Source: Choristoneura fumiferana (lineage: Eukaryota; Arthropoda; Insecta; Lepidoptera; Tortricidae). Taken from it: DNA of 64,000 bases. The first letter of the stretch is position 1, and every line of letters starts with the position of its first letter. Below, piece after piece: positions 21,044 to 31,700 of the stretch. The notes under the pieces were generated by a model, which did no database searches, was not told the origin of the DNA, and worked only from the letters and a program-made list of their open reading frames with translations. The stretch is from positions 8,142,980-8,206,979 of the forward strand of contig NC_133498.1 in assembly GCF_025370935.1 (NCBI RefSeq), read 5' to 3'. A program made the position numbers and the translations under genes.

Positions 21044-21823
21044 ATTCGTCTTGGGGTCCGTTACATATTTAATTTTGTGTCACGTTTGGTATTGGTTTAG
21101 AACTAATTATGTAAATCTAAAGCACTCTAAAGCAAAATTTTAATGCTAAATGGACCTCTTTTATAAAGAAAAAGTTTCTCAAACCAGCATCCCTTCCAAC
21201 TGGACCACGGGGCCCAACTATGAAATCGGGGAATCCCCTTTCTATAATTGAATGGTACAATAACGTATTGACGTCTTACTATGGTTTTTAAAACCTTAAA
21301 CTAGAGGGCAGCAAAATTTTCTTCCGCCCCGGGTGGCTGTTACCCCGCTAAGCCACTGGATAAAGGAATTACTTTGGAGCAGTTACTTTTTAAGAGGTAG
21401 ATCTGCTTCTTCTGTTGTCTGTTGACCTATGAAATCAAAAAATAGTACTCAAAATTTGTTATTAATTATGTACCTACTTTTATTAATGAAAATTTTCCTG
21501 TATTTTTTAGCCAAAGCTTTTTCGCTCTATGTTTATTTGTACTTATGAAATTGTTAAATTATAAAATAAATATTTATATAAAATGAACGTGTAATAATAC
21601 TTATTAGTCCCAAAGTCTCTTTTTCGTTTCACAAAACCTGCAATGAATATAAGTTTAGTTAGCTACCGATTAACAAATAACAGATGCTTAACGATTTTGT
21701 GGAATGACTGCTCTCGGTTAGTCATTTCACAATTTTAATAACAAACATTGCAACATCCTATAAATAAAATTATCCTTTAGATCAGGAAATTGATGGTTGG
21801 GATTTACCCGTGGAATTTATCCT
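21044..21823. other. Intergenic DNA without recognisable genes
   Basis: AT-rich. I see no exon or clear repeat apart from simple A/T runs. Confidence 0.4.
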
Positions 21824-21950
21824 GCAGGGCTACTACGAAACTCGAAGTTCGTGTCGTGCGGTCCCTCTGACACTTATACTATTTAATACGAGAGCGAGAG
21901 GGACCGCACGACACGAACTTCGAGTTTCGAGTTTCGTAGTAGCCCTGCTG
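21824..21950. repeat. 'CTACGAA' palindromic MITE, copy 4
   Basis: The best-preserved copy: 'gcagggctactacgaaactc' pairs with 'gtttcgtagtagccctgctg'. Inner arms 'gaagttcgtgtcgtgcggtc' pair with their complement around 'tatactatttaatacgag'. Confidence 0.8.
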
Positions 21951-23050
21951 AACCTGACTGAACAAAAGAAAGGAAAATGTCACAGAATTTGTATTGTCCA
22001 ATACACTTTCTTTACAATACACTTTAGTATGTTACGTAGAACGGAACTCAAAAAAATTATCGTCGTATTTTCCAGGAAAATATTTTAAAACTTCGATAGT
22101 GCATGAATTATTCCAGGATTTGAATACCTTTTACAATTTATTTTGATGCAAATTTATTACTTTAAAATCACATGCAAAATGTTTCCTACGCAGTAACGTT
22201 CATTTTATCAACGTTCGTCGCCACGTGTAATGGAATGGAACATCAGTCAGTCAGTCAGTGTCACAGACTATTAAGTGTTACTAATAAACGTCAATCAGTT
22301 CGCAAGTTATATCTAATTTTGATAACAAATTTAATTGAAACAACAATACAACATGATTTCCTGATAAAAGCTACGATTCAATAACATAACTGTAGATCGT
22401 ACCACCGCTAGTTATGCATTATATACCTAGTTTATAGTAATTTAAGTTAGTTCGTGGTGATATTGTTAACTAATCAAGTAAGTCTTTGTTAACGTCGTAT
22501 TTTACGTTTGGCTGTTTACAAATCGACCTTTGTTATTAAAAAAAAGTAATAAAGAAGTAACTGTTCTTGTTTTTCTTCATATCCATTGTGAGTCAGAATG
22601 GGCTTAAGATTTGATAAAAAGCCAAATTAAGTAGAGCAGTACGAATGCATATAAATTAGACATTTTGCTCTCTGTTAATTATAGCTATCTTAAAAATAAT
22701 GTTATGTGAACTGTAGTTTCCTTTTTTTTATTAATTTACTGTTGATAGTGGGTTCATAGGGTTTGAGCAAATTTTTAGTGTTGAATGAATCACTTTTAAA
22801 TTGTTTTATTTGGTGCTGAAATTTAACCTCGGTAGCTTGACAATATTTCTTAATCACTTTAAACTAAAAACTATTAACATAAATTTCCATGCAAATGATT
22901 TGTGCATCACAGAAAACTTGTCAGCTTGTCTTAACAGAACAAATATTGTACTTATTGTTATTGAAGTATACACTATGTTTTTCATGATTTACCATTAAAC
23001 ACAACAGATGGTTCAGTTCATTGATAAAAATATAACCTGGAAATTATTTT
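21951..23050. other. Intergenic AT-rich DNA
   Basis: No coding exon can be supported. Short methionine-initiated ORFs at 22172-22384 and 22801-22998 lack coding-like composition. Confidence 0.35.
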
Positions 23051-23123
23051 TTTTCACCAGTGATTTATTTTCATACATAATAAGTAATTAGTTGTTAAGG
23101 TCAAATTGCACAATTTACAAACT

Positions 23124-23286
23124 TTATAAGTGACATTGATTCAATTCAATTTTTGGTATTATAATGGCCCCATCGAACGATGCGATGATTCCGCCAATGT
23201 CGAGGTTGGATAAGACACTGCCAGTCGACTTCAGGTTGAGTACGGTAGAGCTGTCCTTGTTCGGTAGAATACCAGCCACAACCAAT
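23124..23286 (-). CDS. Probable terminal exon of an unidentified minus-strand gene
   Basis: On the minus strand an acceptor (ctttttgttttag) is followed by an open frame entered after one base. It starts LVVAGILPNKDSSTV and ends KIELNQCHL and TAA. An AATAAA signal follows within about 55 bases (plus-strand 'tttatttt' near 23065), as expected of a last exon. The product alternates hydrophobic and polar residues (GGIIASFDGAIIIPKIEL), suggesting beta strands. I do not recognise the family and could not find earlier exons between here and 28 kb. It lies between spdo and Start1, opposite in direction. It may be a real small gene, a gene with distant 5' exons, or a remnant. Confidence 0.45.
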
Positions 23287-23889
23287 CTAAAACAAAAAGT
23301 AACCACCTGCCACCACTGAATAACCCACTACTTAACATATAGTTAGACACAGCTTAAACTACTGGATACTTTTTCTTTCAACTAAGGGATTTTAGGGTAA
23401 TATACCAAAAAAAAAAACAAGGGGGGGGGAAGTAAAAAGGGAATCGGGTTTGGATTATAATTTGATGTTATTTTTAGATAAAAATGAGTCTGGTATACTA
23501 CAAAAGGGGGAGAAAACCAGTGTTAAAAGGATAAGTGACATTGAAATGCAAATTAGAGAAACATCAAAAAAACTCACTTTTTAAATCATCTTTTGCTAAA
23601 TTCATATTATGTGTGAATTAAAAAAAATGTAGTTCTGGACTTGAATAATCTTTGCACCATTTTACTGCAGATCATTAATTACCTATTTTAATTCTTAATT
23701 ATCTTTTAAACATAATACTTTAAGCCACCATTGTCTTTTAAAAATTAACTTTAATGGGTATGAAAATGTCACTCATTTAATACAATAATTAATTGACACT
23801 TCGGGTATTTAATTTAAGATCTGTCTTTTTCTGATCGAAATAATGACAGATAATGATATTTATAAGTAATGACATCTTAAGTATGGTAA

Positions 23890-24122
23890 TTACACACACA
23901 CAAACATCACGCCTGTATTCCCAAATGGGGTAGGCAGAGCACACAAAACGTTACTGGTTCAGAGCCACTTTTAGCAATTTTAGATTTACAAAAACGGTAC
24001 TATAGTGACAGGTTGCTAGCCTGTCGCCTACGGTATACCTAACCCCTTATCCTCAGTCGCCTCTTACGACATCCACGGAAGAAATGGAGAGGTGTAATTC
24101 TAACCTGACACCACGCGGGGAA
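23890..24122 (-). repeat. (TG)n-tailed interspersed repeat
   Basis: On the minus strand it runs from 'ccccgcgtggtgtcagg' to 'ccatttgggaatacaggcgt' and a short TG run. The 3' part recurs at 28680-28740, where it is followed by a long GT array. It looks like a retroposon whose 3' end seeds GT microsatellites. Confidence 0.6.
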
Positions 24123-24456
24123 ATTACAATTAGTCTATTTTTTCGCTGATTTCTTATAACAATGGTCCAGACTAGAAGACAAATGTGCTAAGTGCAAAAT
24201 TTTGAATTTTTAACATTTGAATGCCAAATACACAAAATAAGCATGCTCTTGCGTTTTCTCTTGTCAAAATAAAAATCTCTTGGCATGTCTACTAGTCTAG
24301 ACCATTGAATTATGTATGTAACTTAATTTCGAAAAGAAAAATGACAGATGCGGCTTCATATGGTATGATGGCAGTTAAGCCGTTCAGTATCTAAGTAAAG
24401 ATGCCCTGAATACAAACTATCAAGTGTCATTAAGTGTTATCTCTCCAGGCAGCAGA

Positions 24457-24532
24457 ATGACGGACCACTCCGTCAGAATAGCTGCAGAGTCCCTGCTGGG
24501 CAGTGTGAACAACTCCCACTACAGGACTTTGT
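24457..24532 (+). CDS. Start1: Start1 exon 1 (start codon)
   Basis: The exon begins at 24449 after 'tatctctccag', so an untranslated exon probably lies further upstream. ATG at 24457; the product starts MTDHSVRIAAESLLG. Donor TTTGT|gtgagt, phase 1. Confidence 0.8.
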
Positions 24533-27500
24533 GTGAGTATTATTTAAATATTTTTTCTCAAAAATGACCGTAAAAATTGACATTATTCTTTACATATCAG
24601 AAGGTGAAGTGCATAGTTTATGGTCAGCGAAAAATTAAAAAGTTAAAACGATTGCAGGCGCGCTAGCTCGACAATAATGAATTAGCGCGCCTGCAATCAG
24701 TCACATTTTTTTAAAGTTAAAAAGGCCATGGCAATATTGGCACAAGTCGTATACATACAGCCAAGTCTAATGGCCGGTATCAGATATTTTGTTGGAACTC
24801 CGGACCTGCAGTTTATTTTTAATGAAAAAAGGCGGGAAAGCATAAGAAAAATATTGGAATAAAATTAAATTTTACAATATATTTTGAGAAAAAGTTTATT
24901 CTATTTCAGAATTATTCACCATTTTTGAGAAAAGCTTTATATTAGTCTCGGCTGAAATAGCAATTGCTGGCTTCGTATTAGTTAAACGGACTCGCAAGCT
25001 CGTCCGTTTAATACTCATACTCAGCCAGCAATTGCCTACTTCCAGGCCACGACAATAATCTACTATTTTATTAACTTCCAATTTATTGAATCAGGCATTA
25101 CTTTGCGGAGGTCGTTATAAATTTCGTGATCGTAAATTGAAGTAAAAACACCTTTTAAAAGTAAAATAAATTTAATAAAAAATCACGTCTTTCGTCTTCC
25201 GTGGCTAGCCAATCTCTCGTTTTAAATGAAAAATTAATACATCTTTTAGTCTTTCTTTCTCCTTCACTCTTATACACTCAAATCTCATGCCATCTCTTAT
25301 ACTCGTTCATATACGTCATGCTACACTCCTTTCCACTCATCCTACAATCGGCCATACTATTAGTCTGCCCTTAGACTATACTACATAGTTTTTATAGTAA
25401 CTTTAATGATTGCAAGTGAGCAAATTAGGTACCATCAGCCAAATATGTGCTCTACCACCCTAAAGTCGATAATCGCTTGCATGTCGCATATCAATAATGC
25501 CAATAGACGTGTCTCTCAACTTGAAAGTTCGACTTAAGCGACATATTCATTTGATAGGAACTTGTTTAAAAGTTGATAGACCACTTATTTGGCTGATTGT
25601 TTGATTGTTTGACCTAATTGTTTTTAGTTTATTAGCTTCCAGTAATCATAATGCTCATAATATAATAAATAATATGTTTCATAGTTTACAAATTATCTAT
25701 TTATGTAGTCTTATGTTTAGTAATAAAACTGTGTAGTATATCTAAAACTGTGTAATATATCTTTGTAGCGGTCCGAGGGTCACCAACGGTGCTGGCTGAA
25801 AATCAGCGCTGGGGTGTTTATTATTAACGCTTCAGCATTATGCTGAGCCAGTGTCCGATTCACAACCGCAATGACGCATACTTCTTTCTACATGTTGTCT
25901 ATTTGTACTTAATACTATTGTTGTGTCTTGCTTGTGTTGTGAATAAATGTATTTTCTTTCTTTCTTTCTTCTTTATAATGTTACTGATAGGGGATGGTCG
26001 CTAGTAATATTATTATAAAAGCGAAAGTTTGTATCTCTGTATGTCTGTTTATTACTCCCTCACACTAAAACGGCTGGACGAATTTAGACGATGAAGCTTT
26101 CGCAATTTTCATTCATATTCAATTAAATTCTTGTAAGCAATTATCATTAATAATTAATAGTATTTGGGCGATTGATAAAACTCGATAACACATGTTTTTC
26201 CAGATAACACGAAGGCTAGAGATTGTTTGTTCCCGAAAATAAACATGTAGCTAAATTAATTAAAATAAATAATTGGAGTATCGAAAATACAAACTGAAAT
26301 ATAGATGCACAGAAAAACCAGAAAAATAAGACCAGCTGCTTAAGTGGCTAAATAAGAAACAACGCAAGCTGAGATATGAGGTGCATAGGAGAAATTCGTG
26401 TCTGTATCGTTGTCCAGCGGTGGTGTAGCGGTATAGCACACGGCACGGAATGCCGAGGACCTGGGTTCGATTCCCAGTTTGTATTTTCGATATAGGTTTT
26501 ACGGGATGACCGTAAAAGTAACAAAAAATTTGGAATTGAAATAAAAAATACAAAAAGATTCCAAAAAACCAATCTTAAATAATTGGAGCCCACACACACA
26601 CATGAGTAATATTTACCTCGACGTTTTGGCAATATTACAGTGGCCGTGGTCACGAGTAGACACGTCGAGGTAAATATTACTTGTGTGTGTTAGCGTGATA
26701 AGTCCCGTTGGTGGTATTTTGACTATGAGTGAAAATCAAGAAAGTTTAAAACATTAAATTAGAGCGTTATCAAAGATCCCCGAAATTATATTAAAAAAAA
26801 TGTCTCGTCTTGGTCTGTATAAGTCCTACTGGAGGGCCGGGGAGCACAGGCCTCCTCTCACTCTCAGAATGAAGGGTTCAGGCTTTAGTTTCCATGCTTC
26901 ACACACGCTTCGCAGATTAGTATAGGTTTCCTCACGATGTTTTCGCTTACTCTAAAGTGGTAAATTTCAAATGTAATTTCGCACATGAATTTCAAAAGGT
27001 TCAGAGAACGAGCCCAGATTTGATTGAACCCATGGGCCTCTGCTTGAGAGACCGTAGGTCAAACCACTAGGCCACCACTGATGTTTTAATGTGAAAATAT
27101 TTTTAATATAATTTCTGAATAACGTTATATATTTAATGCCAATGCTCTCTTATCAATATCACGTATCAAACAGGTATAGTGTTACACAATTCTGATGTAC
27201 TGTACAATGCAATTTCTTTATTAAGCTCCAAACTATAAAAATTAAAGTTTTTGTTGAAAAAGTAATTTTTAATACAAGCTTTTTTGCTGACTGTACTTTT
27301 TATTGTCTCCAAACTGCATTTCCGTACCAAATTTCAAGTCAATGCCATTAACCGTTGAGGAGTTCTGTCCTGCGGAGACGATCTTGGCCGGACTACCAGG
27401 ATGTCACTGCCAGATTAATGTATTGTCACCGGACTTACATAAGTATGTCAAATTTCAAGTCAATCCGACTACTAAAAGTGCGTCTAACTTGCAAGATTTG

Positions 27501-28730
27501 ACTCATATAGAGGTTAACATACTTACACATCAAGATAAATGCTATTAAAATTCCAAACGCGCCTCTAGTAATTTCATTTTAGCCATAAAAAGTATACTGG
27601 GTGGTACCAAACGATGGTACTATGTAAAGTAACAAGTGATAGTGTTGTTAAAAATTAAGTTGTGGTAAATACTTGTGATGTATAGATATCATTTAATAAT
27701 ATTGTAAATCTGTTTATAAAAAATATATTACCTTGTTGAGTTTCCTGCCAGATTCTCCTCAAAAGAGGTTTTTCCGAACGTGTTTGTTTGCATAAATTGA
27801 ATAAAGATATTTTGAGTCTGACTTTGATTTTAAACTGAACAACTTTCTCCAAGGAACATAGGTCGAAAAACGATTTTTTTTCGCCATTCCATAGTAAGTT
27901 GGTCAGCTAATCAATACATTTTGTATGGGAGTCAGAATTTTTTTTTTCGGTTTTCGACCTATGTTTTTTGGAGAAAGTTGTTCAGTGTAAGTAACACTCA
28001 CCTGTTTATAAAGTATCATCGTTTGGTACCATCCTGTATACTTACTTAGATTAATCTCAATTAAGTTTTTTAATTACGGGACCCCATACATCCCTGTATT
28101 GTTATTTTTTTTCATGTAATTTTTGCTTAAATTTATACTGTACTTTATAAGTATTTACTTTGTAATTATTTATTTTGGAAAAATTACTTTCTGCCAAGTT
28201 TCTTCCGGCGCATTCTTCTTTGCAATGATGGTCTTTGTCGTATAAAAGTGGCCATTGTGGCCTAATTACTAAATAATTTTAAATTTTCTAAGTGACCGCA
28301 CTCTCCACAGAGTGGTCCTGATCGGTCGATTTCGATAGATTGGTGCGGTAACACTGAAAGCATTACATTCTTTTTTTTCCAGCTAACTCCCACTCCCTGA
28401 ACCTGGTGTCGGAAGACCTGGCGGCGGGGCACCGGCCCGAGGGCAAGATGTCCACCGTCCGACGGTTCTTCTGTCTGTTCGTCACCTTTGACCTGCTCTT
28501 CACCAGTCTCATGTGGCTGATCTGTGTTATGGTATGTTTTAGACACTAGGGTTTACCCGCGACTTCACGCGCGGAAATCATTAGATACAACTGCTGAATT
28601 TATTCCAGAATTTTACAAAAAATCCTGTGGGAATATTTTTTACTTAAAACCTAAAATTGTTAAAAGTGACTCTGAAGCGGTGACGTTTCGTGTGCTTTGC
28701 CTACCCCATTTGGGAATACAGGCGTGATGC

Positions 28731-28788
<58 letters not shown>

Positions 28789-31700
28789 ATATATATATAT
28801 ATATATATAATCTATACAATATAGGCTTGCGCTTGGCCACAATCACGCCTGATGGAAAGCGAGGATGAGGCCTACGATGGAGCACGCTTGCCTAGTAAAT
28901 GCTCATTCACCCTAGACTTGAAAGCGGCCAAATTGTAGTGTTCAGGATACACAGTCGCAGGCAGGGAATTCCACTCCTATATCGAGATAAAAAGTAGCCT
29001 ATGTGTTATTCCAGAGGTCCAGTTATCTTATGCAGATGTGTGTTTCTATTCAATTAATGAGTTCCATGAGTATAAGATTGTATAATTATTGTAATTGTAA
29101 ATTAACCTGAGCTAATTTTTGCGACAATAATTGGATAATTTAATTTAATTTAACGAATATAAAATTGGAACTCTAACATTTCTACGCCGATGAGGCAGGA
29201 TATGACGCACTTAATGTAATTCGACCATCTTTTGTACCATATTCTAAGAAATAAGCAGATTATTATTATTACGTTTCCACCAGAGATGTGTTGCGCCGAA
29301 TCTGTTTTTCATCCTCGCGCAGCACATTTCTAATGGAAACAGCTGAGGCTGCAGGTGGTAGGACCTTGTGCAAGGTCCGCCCGGATTGCTACCACCATCT
29401 GGCTCGCAAATCCTGCCGTCAAACAGCAGTGCTTGCACTGTTGTGTTTCGGCGTGGAGAGTACCTAAGACAGCCGGTGAAATTACTGGCACTTGAGGTAT
29501 CCCATTAGGCCTCTAGGTTGGCAACGCATCTGCAATACCCCTGGTGTTGCAGATGTTTATGGGCGGTGGTTATCTCTTACCATCAGGCGACCCACTTTGC
29601 CACCCAGATGAATAAAAAAAAAAGGCTGAGCGGATCGAGGTGAGGTAAATGAAGCATTTCTATTGGTTCATGAAAAACACGATCTTCGCACAACTGGTGT
29701 ACACGGAGCCTGAGCGTGAAGAGGTCGAGGAACAGATAGAGAGACAGACATTCACATTAATAATATTCGTTGTTTCAGATGAAAGGCGAGACGCTAGAAC
29801 AAATATTCAATAGAGAAATAATAAACTACAACATAAAAATATCGCTGTTCGATATAGTGCTGGTCGCTGTCTGTCGGTTCATACTTCTCCTTCTGTTCTA
29901 CGCTGTCATCTATATTAATAACTGGAGTGTTATAGCCGTAAGTATGATCATCATCATCATCATCATGTCAGTCTATACACGTCCCATTGCTGGGCACAAG
30001 CCTCTCAGAATGGGCTTGGGTTGTAGTTCCCACGCGCGCCCAGCGCGGATTGGGAACTTCAGACACAGTTGAATTGCTTCGTAGGTTTGTGTAGGTTTCC
30101 TCGCGATGCTTTCCTTCACTGCAAAGCTCGTGGTAAATTTCAAATGTAATATCGCATATGAGCTCTGGTTACAGGGCTACGGCACATGCTGAGCCGAGTC
30201 CTTTTGGCATCACACTACAGCACAACGTCTCTAATTTTTCTCTCTTCTCCTATTTATGTTTTTGCTGTGTCTTTGTTGTGATGTAGTGTGTTTTTGTTGT
30301 CAATAAATCTTGTGAGTTTGAACCCACGATCCTCTGCTTGAGAGGCCAGAGGTCAAAACCACTCGGCCACCACGGCTTATTAAATAAATATGTATGTATT
30401 TTTTTTCTAGCTCTCTACAAGTTGTTCCTGTGCCTTCTTAATAGCAAAAGTATTTGTATATGATGTGAGTATTGCCTGCATTATTTTTAAGTAAAAAAAT
30501 AATATATCTAGGCCCAATCATGGTCATATTAAGCACAGTATACCCAACCCAGTAATGGGCAACAAGGGTTCAATGCCTTGTAGCTCGCCATGAACTTTAC
30601 TACAGTACTTTCATTGTAGCATGGTGCGGGTGACAGCTGTCAATATCACAAGACTAGAGAGTCAAAGTGTCGAAACTTGAGTCGATAAAACTAATAATTT
30701 AAAATCTTAATCATAATTAATGTCATTAATCCGATTATTAAGCTAATTTTGATGAGAATGTTAGTGAAATTCTAGGTTGGAATATTATTTGCTACTTAAG
30801 TAAGATTAAACGGAGTTTGCAAGAATAATCGTTACTTGGGCCAGTCAACTATTTTACCGACACTTTGGGCGTCTCCTACGTTACCAAAATTGTCTCTGGC
30901 GTTACCAAAAAATCGTACTTCCAACAAGATATTTCACGTTTTAATAGGCTGAACTTACGGTGGATGCCATGTATTCATGTACCCCATCTATTAAATTACT
31001 CAAAAAACATGTTTACTTACAAAAATCTGCAATTGTTTGAAAAATGTCGCGGACAGATTAGTGTCGGTAAAAAAGTTGATTGGCCCACTTACCAATTAAT
31101 AAGTACCGATATAACTCAAGATCCACAGGTCCCATCACTAAACGAGTCTCTGGTGTTACGTTACACGCATATTACGTTTCTTCACTTAATAGTGCTTTGA
31201 ATTTAATTAATTGATTATAAAAATTTGATAGCTTAAATTTATTTCGTATAACATAGTTCTTTATGTTCAAATATTTTACGCCAGTCATATTCAGGCTACA
31301 ACTGAAATATAATTCCATGTATTTAGACCGCAGCAACTTTTTTTGAGTGAAACGAAACGTGCATCAAGTGTCACCCGCAACATGTTAGAATGAAAGCACT
31401 GTAGTTATGATCGTCAGTTAGTAGTATTCTATTGTATTACCCTTTATTGTACCTACATAAAAACACATGAAATTAACAGATGACAAGGTAATAAGAAGCA
31501 CAAAGGCGAACTTATCCCTTGAAGGGATCTCATCCAGTTAACCTTAGTCATTGAGGACACAATATTCCCATTGAATTCTCACCCTATGAATCTCAACGTC
31601 TTCTGTGTTTAGACTAGACAGTTGCTTACTCTCTGTACTAACGTACTATAATAATGTACTAACGCTTATATGGACTCCGTCTGCAGTAAACTGATATGGC

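Larger units (their letters stand above)
24533..28382 (+). other. Start1: Start1 intron 1
   Basis: Contains MITE F copy 2 (25428-25600), a retroposon tail fragment (25781-25975), SINE D (26281-26512), an inverted repeat (26593-26690), SINE B (26820-27082) and a long-TIR element (27592-28043). A short palindrome 'ttgcaggcgcgctagc…gcgcgcctgcaa' lies at 24653-24708. The direct pair 'cactcatacactcaaatct'-like pyrimidine stretch at 25240-25330 is low complexity. Confidence 0.5.

Noticed and set aside
28262..28546. 94-codon minus-strand ORF
   Set aside because: It lies antisense to Start1 exon 2, whose splice sites and MENTAL-family protein are clear; the reverse frame is a shadow.
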